The notes under the pieces are model-generated. The model searched no databases. It saw only the letters and a list, made by a program, of their open reading frames with translations, and had not been told where the DNA came from. A stretch of 64,000 nt of DNA from Lasiosphaeria ovina. Taxonomy: Eukaryota; Ascomycota; Sordariomycetes; Sordariales; Lasiosphaeriaceae. Numbering within the stretch: position 1 is the first letter of the stretch; every line of letters begins with the position of its first letter. The translations under genes were made by a program, and so were the position numbers. Below, in pieces: positions 48,063 through 59,432 of the stretch. The stretch spans positions 3,906,001 through 3,970,000 of the forward strand of contig JAULSN010000002.1 in NCBI GenBank assembly GCA_033439765.1. The letters run 5' to 3'.

Positions 48063-48975
48063 CTATATGTCGTCGTCATCGTTATTTTCATCATCATCCT
48101 CGTCCATCGCGTCCGCGGCACTGGCCTTCTTGGAGGCAGCCGAAGCAACAAGAGGCGGGGCGGTCAGCTGGGTGACCTCGCCCGTGGAGGCGCTCCAGTA
48201 GGCCATGAGCTGGACCTTGAACTCGCTCATGCACACGCTGAAGAGCTTGAGCAGGCGCGTCTGGCGCGAGTCGAGCACCTCGCCCTCGCGGCAGACGGTG
48301 TAGGGCTCGGAGCCGGTGCCGTCCTCGTTGCCGAGCACGACCTTGCCGCGGATCATGCGCGTGGGCATGCCCAGGCGGCGCAGCTCGGGCTCGAGCGAGT
48401 GCGACACGGGCACGTCGTTCTCGACGGGCACCTCGCCGCCCGTCGAGTACAGCACGCCCGGAGCAATGGTGAAGGTCCGCGTCGCTACCGTCCCCGCCCG
48501 CGCAAAGTCGACCTGCGTCAACGACTCGAAGTACGACTCGATGGTCGCCGGCTCCCGGTTTGTGAAAATCAGGCCGACCGTCCCCGACAGGTACAGTGCC
48601 AGCTTGTCGATGCCCTCGGCCTGTGCATCCTCGGGCGTCGAGCCCAACGCCCGCGCCGTGAGCTTTGTCTTGCCGAAGAAGAGTCTGAGTAGTGCGCGTG
48701 TGTCAGTCGCTTGTTTTTGTCCTAATGCCTTTTTCTCCGAATCCTGCGGCCCGAAGAAAAAGGGAACAGGAGGGGAAACCTTACCGGCAGTCGCTCAGCT
48801 CGTGTCGCACCGTCTTGAGATAATTGTTCCGCATGTTGTCGACGCTGAAGACGAAGCAGTGCTGGTACTCGGGTATGCAGGCGCGAATATTTTCAAATAG
48901 CTTCTCCTTATTCTCGCGCGTCTTCTTGGTCACCTGCGTCAGGTGGTAGACCTTGGCTCGTTTTGACTTGGGCAT
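48063..48975 (-). CDS. mrt4: Ribosome assembly factor Mrt4
   Basis: Mrt4 is the nucleolar relative of ribosomal stalk protein P0 that occupies the P0 site on pre-60S particles and is later exchanged for it. Minus-strand exons are 48975-48785 and 48684-48063 (99-nt intron), giving 270 residues. The N-terminus [31 protein letters not shown] and the L10-like segment [38 protein letters not shown] are diagnostic, followed by [17 protein letters not shown]. The middle part covers the inserted domain ([17 protein letters not shown]). The acidic tail ([13 protein letters not shown]) replaces the P0 P-protein-binding tail, as known for the family. Confidence 0.95.
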
Positions 48976-51900
48976 TTTACCGAAGTGTATGGTGTTTTTT
49001 GGTGGGAAAGGTGTTTACTATATCTTGGGAGTTCTCCTGTTGTGTCGTTGAATTGTTTTCGATTACGGCGATATCGAATTGGGTTCTGGCGACAGCGATG
49101 ACCACCCTCTGTATAAACTGGTGTTCAGTGGTATGGACGACATTTTTTTTTCTCCAGGCTTTCTGCCGTGGGAATTTTTGGGCGGTGTAGCATCCCCCCT
49201 CCCCAGACCGCCTATCGATAAGTACCGCCCTGATAAGCTAGGCGGTCCCCGCAACATCCCCTCAGGACCCAACTTTGGGCATCGGAAAACTTCCTATCAT
49301 CTAAAAGTTTTAGCAGATACAGAATAAGAGCTCAAGATTTTCAGGGGCCTAGAGAGAAAAAGAAGCCGAATTGTCTTTCATTGGCTAGATTTCGAAAAGA
49401 AGTGGATTTGGACATGGCAGTTTTACTGATGCCGAAACTTGAGTCCTAAGGAGATGTCGCCAGGTGGCTAGACCAAGTTGCAAGTTCCTTAGTCAAACGC
49501 TCCCTGTTAAGACAGGTGATTCACAGAAGTTTCTTCGGCGAGATTATGCAGCAATCATATCATGACAATGTGCAGTCAAAGTGTAGGCTGGTATAAGCAA
49601 TATGGCGTAAGTATGCTGAAATTGATGATAACTGAAAGCGCCCAATTATGGAAAGAGCAAACCTAGTTTCGAACACTTTGAATTAAAACTGCCAATGATG
49701 GGTTGAAGTGCGGAATATGGAAGGTACGGAACACTGCATCTCAAATCAATTGTCCTCACCGACAAGCCGTCAGGTTGCAACTCGGTTGCACCAATCAGCT
49801 GGGCAATGTTTAGAAAGCCCCGGCGAGACGAGTCCATGGTGCCGGTGGTCCAACAGGTCCCTTGTCTGCGAGGATCACTCTCACGCCGTCAGATGCTTAG
49901 CTAAAGCTTAATCCGAAGTCTGGTCTCTGAGCTTCCCACAACCTTCCTTCTTTGCCTGCACGCCTCCCGGCGACTAGTCGCTGCAGACTCGAACAATATT
50001 TTTGAACAGCAGATTTCGAAGGATCGCGCATCTGACAACCCATGCCAGCGGGTCTTTTCGGGCTGCCGTAGTCGCCGTTGAGCCGTTTGTCACCCGCAGG
50101 ATGACTTGCTGGGCGTTGGTACAGACGGCGTCACGGTGCAGACGTGCCTTATCTACTAATGTAGGGAATACGCTCACACATTAGTGTAGCTAACGCCGAC
50201 GCTATGCATGTTGGATGGGAGCAGTAAGGTTTACTTGGTGGTACGTGGCCCACGACTGTCTTCCGTCACTCATTGTTGCCTATGACAGAACTATTCCAGG
50301 TGACGACGATAACGTGCATTCACAGGCAGGAAAAGTGTCTACTCCAAGCGAACATGTTCAATACTGAGACCATTCGTAGGGCTGCGGCCCGGATGTGGCA
50401 TGAAACTCGAACCATGGAGTTGGATTTGGCTCGACTGAGCCGCATGACGACAAGAGCCTTGGCCTCAGGCTGATATTGGCCATCGAATCAACGCCGCTGC
50501 CGGAAACTAGATCCTGGATCTCAATCGCCAGGTCCTTGTGCGTTATATTAGCATGCATATCAGAGGTCTTTCAATTTCCGGGCTCGCGATGCCCTCGGAA
50601 CCGCTGCCGCCAAACTGTCGACAAACTGCCACCCGATTTCAACGACATCTGCCAGCCTTGGGGGCGGGGAAGAACTGAAAGAACCAAGTTGGGTGGGCAC
50701 TGGACACGCGCCGCCTGCACCTCCCGCAGTGTTTTCGCCGCAGGTGTCTCGGCTCCGAGGAATAGGCGGCGCAAGCCTGGGACGGGTTCTCTTGCCTGCA
50801 TTTGCTGCTTGCAAGGCCCGTATCGGGGATTTAAAGTGTCCGACCACCGACGGCTCAAAACGTCGAGTGGCGGATGAGTCAGTGGCCGGTCCGTCCTCGG
50901 TTACCACAACACATACGAACGCGTGCGCCATTGGCCGAAGAAATTCCCGAAGTGGGAATATGCGGTGAATCAAAGAAATTCAGAAAATGAAATGCTGACG
51001 CCTGGGGTTATTGTGCGAGCAGCCTCGCACCGTACCTCGGGTTCGCTTTTAAATGGATTATCTGCATCCACATCCACGCCCACGCGGGCCATTACTCCAG
51101 TTGCGGGGTGGCTTGGCGTTTTGGCGGGCGCAAGGGGACGTTGACTCGTCGTTTCTGGGTAATCTCCGTTCCTGGCAAGTGGGTCCAATACAGTAGCAGG
51201 TGGCTCACTAGCTGCAGCAGAGGACCTTTCTCCAACGCGTATTCCCACAAAAGAAAAAGAATTGGAACTTTTGAGAAGCGGGTGGTGCACACTGCACACG
51301 ACAGCGGTGGCCTCGAGGCTTAAGCAAAGTTTCTGCGTGGTTTTCTAGTGGCAACCTGTCCAAGGCATGCCTGAGGTGGTATGTGCATACGGACAGTTTG
51401 GCCTACCTTACCTTCCATTGCAGTTGCTGTCAATTCGTCGAGAGCTCGATTAGACACGCGGGCCGGGTAGGTACAGCACCTATCGGGTTTTAACTCAAAC
51501 ATCGAAGCTCCCCTGTCTTTCCCCCCCTGTCGAGCTACTAAGTAGTATCCGCTGATGGGTAATCGGCAATAGTCTCTTTTATATCCGTCCACGCACTTTG
51601 TATGTACCCCGTGCGGTACGGAGTAGACTGTGCCTACTGCCTGCCTGCTTTACCTGCCCTGCCTGGGACTTGGACCAGGATTTGGACCTGGGTAGGAAGT
51701 CGAGGCTCGGGAGACGCTAAAGACCGGCTGGAAAACGCCGGCGCGCGGTCTCTTGCAATAGTCCGGGCGGAGGACGACTCACCCGCCCGATGTGTGCATC
51801 GCATTCCAGGCCAATCGCAACCATATTTTGGAGCAGTCTCGGTGCTACCTACTTAGTGCCCACTCCCGCCAGGCTAGACGTGCATATCATGGTTGAGCCT

Positions 51901-52404
51901 TGTTGTGCGCTTGGATTCCAGTCCAGTTAAGTACTGATCTGTACCTGCCCAGACAAGCCAGCCCGCCCTATGAATAAATTAGTCTTGGCCAAACAAAGGT
52001 CCTATCCCGTCCATACCTTGCCTACTACCTACGTAGCTTTTCTCTCCCCAAGCCAAGACCGACTACTTGGCTATACTACGTCGTTGATCTCTCTTCTCCC
52101 TCTCGCTCGTCCTCTTTCTTGTTGTCCGCTTTCGCCTTGTTTCGCCCTTGACAACTAGGCCCTTGCCTAGTATTTTCTACCTACTCACTTCTCGACTCTC
52201 GTTCACACACGCACATTTCCTTCATATCACCCTACCTCCGCGTTGTTGTTCTCGACAAAAAAACACGCATTGGACCCTGAGCTTGGCAGCCTGCCTTGGA
52301 CTCAACAGCTCGCATCTTAGTCGGCAACTCGTCACCTCTCCATCTCTCGAATAGCACACGTTCGACAGCTTCTAGAGAGCACCCCGGCTTTGGCGACAGA
52401 CGCC
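48976..52404. other. Intergenic region between mrt4 and the ABC transporter
   Basis: 3.4 kb without a supportable gene. The first few hundred bases must hold the mrt4 promoter. The last ~350 nt (about 52060-52400) are CT-rich and read as the transporter leader. One TACGGAGTA motif occurs near 51617. Open frames in the middle, including several near 50500-50970 on both strands, overlap each other and lack domain signals. Confidence 0.6.
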
Positions 52405-55400
52405 ATGGCGGGCAGCCTCTCGGAAAAGGCGCCCTCGCCCTCGCCTACGCCTGAGGCCAAGGCCGCGCCCTCGCCTTCCAGCCGCGCCTCGAGCCATGGC
52501 AACTCGACTGACGATGCGCCTACGTTGGGCGCAAACCACAAAAAGGCTGTCGGGTCCCCGAACCCCCTCGACCTCGAAAAGGCCGATAGCAAGGTTCTGG
52601 TGGCCCCGAAGCCCACCGACGACGACCCCTTCAAACACCTCCCCGACAGCGTGGCCAGGGTCCTCAAGGATCAGGTCTTCACGCCCACCGTCAAGATCGG
52701 CATTGCTACCCTCTACCGCTATGCCTCGCGCAACGACCTTCTCATCATGGCCGGCTCCGCCGTGGCTGCCATCGCTTCGGGCGCCGCTTTGCCCCTGATG
52801 ACGGTCATCTTCGGAAACCTCCAGGGTACCTTCCAGGACTACTTCCAGTTCAAGCTGTCGTATGACGACTTCACCAGCCAGCTGGGTCACCTGGTGCTCT
52901 ACTTTGTCTACCTCGCCATTGGTGAGTTTGTCGTCACTTACATCGCCACGGTCGGTTTCATCTACACGGGCGAGCACGTCAGCGCAAAGATCCGCGAACA
53001 CTACCTGGAGAGCTGCATGAAACAGAACATGGGCTTCTTCGACAAGCTTGGATCTGGCGAGGTCACGACGCGCATCACATCCGACACCAATCTGATCCAG
53101 GACGGCATCTCCGAGAAAGTTGGCCTAACCCTCGCAGCCATCGCCACCTTCGTCACCGCCTTCATTATCGGCTTCGTCAGTTACTGGAAGCTGACCGTCA
53201 TCCTGTTGAGCACCGTCGTTGCCCTGCTGCTGGTCATGGGCGGTGGGTCGAGGTTTATCGTCGGCTCCTCCAAGCAGAACATCGGCGCGTACGCCGAGGG
53301 CGGCACCGTCGCCGACGAGGTCATCAGCAGCATTCGCAACGCCGTGGCCTTTGGCACCCAAGACCGCTTGGCCAAGCAGTACGACTCGCACCTTGCCCGG
53401 GCCGAGGGCTTTGGATTCAGGGTCAAGGGCGGTATCGGCGTCATGGTAGCTGGCATGATGCTCATCCTATATCTCAACTACGGTCTGGCCTTCTGGATGG
53501 GGTCGCGTTTCCTGGTGGATGGAGAGGTGCCCTTGAGCAAGATCCTGACTGTCATGATGAGCGTTATGATCGGTGCTTTCAACCTTGGCAACGTCGCGCC
53601 CAATATTCAGGCCTTCACGACAGCCATTGGCGCTGCGGCCAAGATATACAGCACGATTGATCGCGACTCTCCAATCGACCCGTCCAGTGAGGGCGGCGAA
53701 AAGCTCGAGCATGTTCAGGGCACTATTCGCCTACAGGGCATAAAGCACATCTATCCCTCGCGCCCCGAAGTCGTGGTCATGGACGACGTTAGTCTCGTCA
53801 TCCCCGCCGGAAAGACTACCGCTCTCGTGGGCGCATCTGGAAGTGGCAAGTCGACGATTGTGGGCTTGGTTGAGAGGTTTTACTCGCCTGTCGAGGGATC
53901 CATCTACCTGGACGACGTGGACATCTCGACGCTCAACTTGCGCTGGCTACGCCAACAAATTGCGCTCGTCTCGCAGGAGCCAACGCTATTCGGCACTACC
54001 ATCTATGAAAACATTCGCCACGGGCTGATCGGTACCAAGTGGGAGGGCGAGAGCCCCGAGAAGCAGCAAGAGTTGATTCATGAGGCTGCACGGAAAGCCA
54101 ACGCGCATGACTTTGTCTCGTCGCTTCCCGAGGGCTACCAGACCAACGTCGGAGAGCGTGGTTTCTTGCTCAGTGGCGGCCAGAAGCAGCGCATTGCTAT
54201 CGCCCGGGCTATCGTATCGGATCCCAAGATCCTCCTGCTCGACGAGGCTACGAGCGCGCTGGATACAAAGTCTGAAGGTGTAGTCCAGGCCGCGCTGGAA
54301 GTGGCCTCGGAAGGTCGCACCACCATCACCATTGCCCACCGCTTGTCAACCATCAAAGATGCCCATAACATTGTGGTCATGTCTCAGGGCCGTATTGTCG
54401 AGCAAGGTACTCACAACGAGCTCGTCGAGAGGCGCGGCGCGTATTACAACCTCGTCACTGCACAGGCCATCGCAGCAGTCAACGAGATGACCGCCGAAGA
54501 GCAGGAAGCTCTTGACAGCAAGGAGGAGGAACTTCTTATACGCAAGGCTTCCACCCAGAACAAACAGCCCGAAACTGGCGGCGCTGCCAGTTACGCCGAC
54601 GACCCTGACGACAATATTGCGGCCAAGCTGAACCGCTCAACAACTCAAAAGAGCATCAGCTCCATGGCCGCCGCAGGACGGCAAAAGGAAGAACCAGTCA
54701 AGTACAGCCTCTGGACACTAATCAAGCTCATTGCGAGTTTCAACAAGGAGGAGTGGAAGCTCATGTCAATCGCCCTCATCTTTTCCATCATCTGCGGTTT
54801 GGGTAACCCGACCCAGGCCGTTTTTTTTGCCAAGCTCATCAGCTCACTGTAAGTGGCGCGCCCTCCCAGTTTCCAATGCCGGCTGGTTATGGATCGCATA
54901 CTAAATAGAGCATTTCAGGGGTGTTCCCATCAACGACCAGACGATTCCCCAGATCCAGTCCGACGCCTCCTTCTGGTCTCTCATGTATCTGATGCTGGCC
55001 ATTGTCATGTTCATTGCCTTCGCCACGCAGGGCATCATCTTCGCGAAATGCAGCGAGCGTTTGGTCCATCGCGTTCGTGACCTGTCTTTCCGCACCATGC
55101 TTCGCCAAGACGTCGAATTTTTTGACCGTGACGAGAACTCGGCTGGTGCCCTCACGTCGTTCCTGGGCACCGAGGCGACGCAGGTGGCTGGCCTTAGCGG
55201 TGTCACTCTTGGAACATTGCTCATGGTTACTACGACGCTCATCGCGGCCTGCACCGTTGCCCTCGCCTTGGGCTGGAAACTGGCGTTGGTTTGCATTGCA
55301 ACCATGCCCATCGTCATCGGCTGCGGCTTCTTCCGGTTCTGGATGCTTGCGCATTACCAGCGGCGCTCGAAACGCGCATACGCCGGCTCGGCGAGCTTTG

Positions 55401-56551
55401 CTTCGGAAGCCATCACGGGCATCCGCACTGTCGCATCGCTTACGCGCGAGGAGGACGTGCTGCGGCAGTACAAGGAGTCGCTCGCGATCCAGCAGCGGGC
55501 GAGTCTCAAGTCGGTGCTCAAGTCAAGCACTCTGTACGCGGCGTCGCAGTCGTTCATGTTCCTGGCTTTTGCTCTTGGCTTCTGGTATGGCGGCACTCTG
55601 ATTGCCAAGTTCGAGTACAGCATGTTTCAGTTCTTCGTCGTATTCTCGTCTGTCATCTTCGGCGCCCAGTCTGCCGGGTCCGTCTTCAGCTTTGCGCCCG
55701 ACATGGGCAAGGCGTCCGAGGCTTCCCGCGAGCTCAAGACCCTCTTCGATCGCAAGCCCCTGATCGACACGTGGTCGACCGATGGCGCAAAGGTTGAAGC
55801 TGTTGACGGCAGAATCGAGTTCCGCGACGTGCACTTCCGCTACCCCACCCGGCCGGAGCAGCCAGTCTTGCGCGGCCTGAACCTGACCGTCTCTCCCGGC
55901 CAGTACATTGCGCTCGTTGGCGCGTCCGGGTGCGGCAAATCGACCACGATTGCACTCCTAGAACGCTTCTACGACCCGCTGGCGGGTGGAATCTACGTCG
56001 ACGGCAACGAGATCAGCAGTCTGAACGTCAACGAGTATCGCAAGTTCATTGCCCTGGTTTCGCAGGAGCCCACACTATACCAAGGAACAATCAAGGACAA
56101 CATTCTGCTTGGCGCGCCGCACGAAGTCTCGGACGAACAGGTCGAGTTCGCATGCAAGGAGGCCAACATCTACGACTTCATCCTGTCGATGCCTGACGGC
56201 TTCAACACGGTGGTCGGGTCCAAGGGGGCGTTGCTGAGCGGTGGGCAGAAGCAGCGCATCGCCATTGCGCGTGCGCTCGTGCGCGACCCCAAGATCCTGC
56301 TCCTCGACGAAGCCACCAGCGCGCTGGACTCGGAGAGCGAGCACATTGTGCAGGCGGCGCTGGACAAGGCGGCCAAGGGCCGGACCACCATTGCCGTGGC
56401 TCACCGTCTCAGCACCATCCAAAAGGCCGACATAATCTACGTGTTTGACCAGGGCCGCATCGTCGAGCACGGCACGCACACGGAGCTGATGAGGAAGAAC
56501 GGACGCTATTCCGAGCTGGTCAACCTGCAGAGCCTTCAGAAGAATAGGTAG
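52405..56551 (+). CDS. Full-size ABC exporter, ABCB/MDR (Pmd1/AtrD-like)
   Basis: This plasma-membrane (or internal-membrane) ATP-driven exporter of lipophilic compounds has TMD-NBD-TMD-NBD order. Exons are 52405-54848 and 54919-56551 (70-nt intron, phase preserved), giving 1,358 residues. The N-terminal ~95 residues are Pro/Ser/Ala-rich and cytosolic. NBD1 has Walker A GASGSGKST (476-484), signature LSGGQKQR (from 589), Walker B ILLLDEATSALD and switch AHRLST. NBD2 has Walker A GASGCGKST (1149-1157), with the same signature, Walker B and His switch, so both ATP sites look canonical. A charged linker (EEQEALDSKEEELL...) joins the halves. The family includes leptomycin B/azole-type multidrug pumps; the substrate cannot be told from sequence. 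No biosynthetic genes flank it. The ATG has a good context (GCCATGG). Confidence 0.95.
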
Positions 56552-57909
56552 TCTGGGTCTGGTCTCGGGAGAGCATATATTACTTTCTTTTTGTTTCTTT
56601 TGTTTTTTTGAGATATCCTGGCATAGGACGGCGTTAATCTCTGGCAGTCCTGGAAAACACTCGCCTCATTCTTAAGTAGGCTGCACGATTTAGTACGTAC
56701 TTATTCCGCATAGAAGTTTCTAGACTTGAAGTTCTATTTGTCCCTTAGAATAGCTGGCGTGGAGGTTTTGCCATGTAATATAATTAATTATTTCAGTGAC
56801 TTTCGTGTATCGAGTTACACGCCTACGTATCAGGCTAGCGGGCAACTACAATCCAATCCCTGAATGTTTTGTTAGCGGGGAACTTTCCAAGATTCGAAAG
56901 GGCCTTAAACACTCTACGGCTCGCCCTAAAGGTTTTTCGCCGAAGGAGGTGAAATCCATTAGAATCCCTATTTTAGAACCCTAGAGGCCTAATTATCTCT
57001 TCGCCAAAATGACCCATTATAGAGTTTCCCTGGCTGATTTATTTGCTGGGCTATCATATGCATTCTGCCCAAGTACCACGCCAATAAACATTCAGGGATT
57101 GGATTGTGACATCGTGTCTCCAATATTTGATTCTTAACGTACCCCTGTCCTTTTCTAGTTGCATTCCGATCAAAATTAGTTCGAACAGACCTTACCTTAG
57201 TTTAACCTTGTTTAGATAACGTCTGCTACCGGTCCTGCTAGAGTTGTCCGCCGCTCTGACGTGTCCTGTGGTTTGGTACCACGTGCATTCCATGGCACGC
57301 TTCACTATGCGTACTGTGCCATACCTGCCCTTGCTGCCTTAGGTTCCGCCACTCTCGCTGAAAGCTCAAAACCCCACCACCGAACGACAAGTCACCCGAT
57401 CTCTCTCAGCCTCACCTGTCCTGTCGAGAAAACAAGGCAATGACGCGCGCCTCCCAATAGAGAGGCCAGCTGTCCTTTTCGCGAACGGGCGTCAGGGCTA
57501 GACAGTGAATCACGTCTCGTCGCCTGGCATTATTATTATTACTACAGAGTAGCGCTGCCATTCTGAGCTGCTGACGTTGATCAGAACTGCCACTCACTCA
57601 CTCACTCGGGGCTTCTTCGCACCTAGCCTCCAGGGTCTGTCCGCAGTGCCGACGGAATATCCGTACCTATTGCCTACATAGCATATAACCTATCACCTTT
57701 TAACCTTCCTTTCAATCGTTGCGAGGCTTTTTTACCCTGTTGAGGGGAGGCGGTTTCATTTATCCCACATACCTACCCTCAGCCGCAGGGTGGTCAGTCT
57801 TTTTTCACTCGGGCATCAAAAACGGGCATCAGCCTCCTCTTCACTTCAGCCCTTGAATTCCTGCCACTACTAAACCTATACGCCACCAACAAACCAACAA
57901 ACCAACAAC
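56552..57909. other. Intergenic region containing a MITE-like element
   Basis: 1.36 kb between two plus-strand genes. It starts with T-rich 3' flank DNA, includes the inverted-repeat element at 56849-57106, and ends with the promoter and leader of the SARAF-like gene (CAAACCAACAAACCAACAAC just before the ATG). Confidence 0.65.
56849..57106. mobile_element. MITE-like 258-bp element with terminal inverted repeats
   Basis: The sequence starting CAATCCAATCCCTG at 56849 (21 nt, to 56869) is repeated exactly in inverse orientation at 57086-57106. Past the perfect part similarity continues: GTTAGCGGGGAACTT on the left against ATTGGCGTGGTACTT on the right, 11 of 15 matching. The interior encodes no transposase. 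The left end is preceded by TA and the right end followed by TG, so a TA target duplication could have decayed but is not proven. Size, termini and lack of coding capacity fit a non-autonomous DNA transposon; a stable hairpin of other origin is the alternative. Confidence 0.7.
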
Positions 57910-58914
57910 ATGCATTTCTGGCCGACATCGGCGGCGCCATCATCGCCATGGCCACTCCTGGCCACCATGCTCCTCGCCGCCAGCACAACGGGCGTGCTCG
58001 CAGCCGTCCCCAAGAACGCGATCCTGCTCTCCGAGGTACAATCACTAACCCTGCGCGCGGGCAAGTCCACCACGCACCGGCGCGTGCCGGCGATTCCGCA
58101 GCTGCAGTGCGTCGGGTCGTCGAAGCGGGTGTGCGCGCTCGCGAACTCGCTGCAGGCGGTCGACACGATGCGGTGCGTGAACCAGGGGACGGGCGACCAG
58201 GGGCGCGAGGACGTGCAGTGGGCGTGCACGGCTTCGCTGCCATCGACGCTGCGCCTCGGCAGCACGGATGTCGTGTGCGAGGGCTACGCATCGGCCGATG
58301 ATCCGTACATCCTCAAGGGTAGCTGTGGTGTCGAGTACCGCGTGGTGCTGACCGAGGAGGGCGAGCGGCGGTATCCGGAGCTCGCTGGCGGCGGCGGCGG
58401 TTTGGGTAGCGAGACTGATTGGGGCGGCTATGTTTTTGGGCTGCTGTTCTTTGGGGTGCTGGCGTGGATCGTGTGGAGCGCTTGTGTGCAGCGGGCCGAG
58501 AACGGCCGGGCAGCGGCTGCACGGCCCCAGCGTAGACGAGGTGGGGGTGGTGGTGGCGGCGGCGGCGGCGGGTGGTGGCCTGGGGGTGGGGGCCCCGGTG
58601 CTGGCCCGGGCACTGGCCCATTCGATGACCCGCCCCCGCCCTACCCAGGGACCAAGGGGGATGAGCAGCAGCAGGGGTGGCGGCCTGGTTTCTGGTCGGG
58701 TCTCGCGGGTGGTGCCGCGGCCGGCTACATGGCCGGGAATCGCGGGCGACAGCCAAACAACAACTACGGGGCCGGCGCCGGGTGGGGCGGTGACAGCGGC
58801 GGCAGCTACGGGAGCACCTGGGACTCGGGCAGTCGCAGGGGCGGGTCGGGCTCGAGCTCGGGCTCACAGACACAACGCGAGAGCACTGGCTTCGGCTCCA
58901 CAAGTCGACGCTGA
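57910..58914 (+). CDS. SARAF-like store-operated calcium entry regulator
   Basis: SARAF (TMEM66) is an ER membrane protein that limits store-operated calcium entry in animals; fungal homologues are widespread and little studied. This is a single exon of 334 residues. Residues 1-31 form a signal peptide (LLATMLLAASTTGVLA). The luminal domain (about 32-173) carries the family pattern AILLSEVQSLTLRAGKSTTHRRVPAIPQLQCVG, then MRCVNQGTG, VQWACTASLPSTLRLGSTDVVCEGY and GSCGVEYRV, with conserved Cys residues. One transmembrane helix lies at about 174-193 (YVFGLLFFGVLAWIVWSACV). The cytosolic tail is Gly-rich, with a poly-Gly stretch, PPPPYP and Ser/Gly repeats. The start is the only ATG fitting the signal peptide. 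Confidence 0.9.
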   Translation: MHFWPTSAAPSSPWPLLATMLLAASTTGVLAAVPKNAILLSEVQSLTLRAGKSTTHRRVPAIPQLQCVGSSKRVCALANSLQAVDTMRCVNQGTGDQGREDVQWACTASLPSTLRLGSTDVVCEGYASADDPYILKGSCGVEYRVVLTEEGERRYPELAGGGGGLGSETDWGGYVFGLLFFGVLAWIVWSACVQRAENGRAAAARPQRRRGGGGGGGGGGGWWPGGGGPGAGPGTGPFDDPPPPYPGTKGDEQQQGWRPGFWSGLAGGAAAGYMAGNRGRQPNNNYGAGAGWGGDSGGSYGSTWDSGSRRGGSGSSSGSQTQRESTGFGSTSRR

Positions 58915-59432
58915 GAAAGCTTAAGAGTCTGGTCAAGTCTGGGTCAAGTCTAAACTCATGGTATTTAGGTATCTGGTGCTAGCCTGTTGGAAATCAAGAC
59001 CAAATAATCCCGAAGCATAAAGAAAGTGGGGAAAATAAATGGGGAATCAAGAACATGTGAATTTTGTACAATTCTCGGGATGTGGGAATAATGTTGCCCG
59101 CTATCCTGTCTCGACGCCGAAACAGTAAATAGATGACCCGAGGCAATGCAATAATAAATGCGCCCTCGAATAGCTTGAGCTCCAACCCCAACATAGCAAC
59201 ATCCCACCCAAAACTAGTCTCACATGAGTAAAATTACATTGTCAGAAGATCCAACAAATCGGCCACTCGGTCAAGAGTGATGTGCCAAGCCACGAATCCA
59301 TGACTATTAGTGTCGTAATAGCTGCTGTAGCTTTCGGGCCCACGTCTGAGCCTTCTCGAATCTCGGCTATATCCGAGACACTCAGACCGGTTATCGTCCA
59401 GCTCCTATAGCTGTCGCTTTCTCGAAAGTCGT
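58915..59432. other. SARAF / bre1 convergent 3' region
   Basis: 518 nt between convergent stop codons, A/T-richer than the genes; 3' UTRs expected, no gene seen. Confidence 0.6.

Noticed and set aside
50358..50430. GGTTCGAGTTT on the minus strand as a tRNA B box
   Set aside because: No matching T-stem, acceptor stem or anticodon arm could be folded around it.
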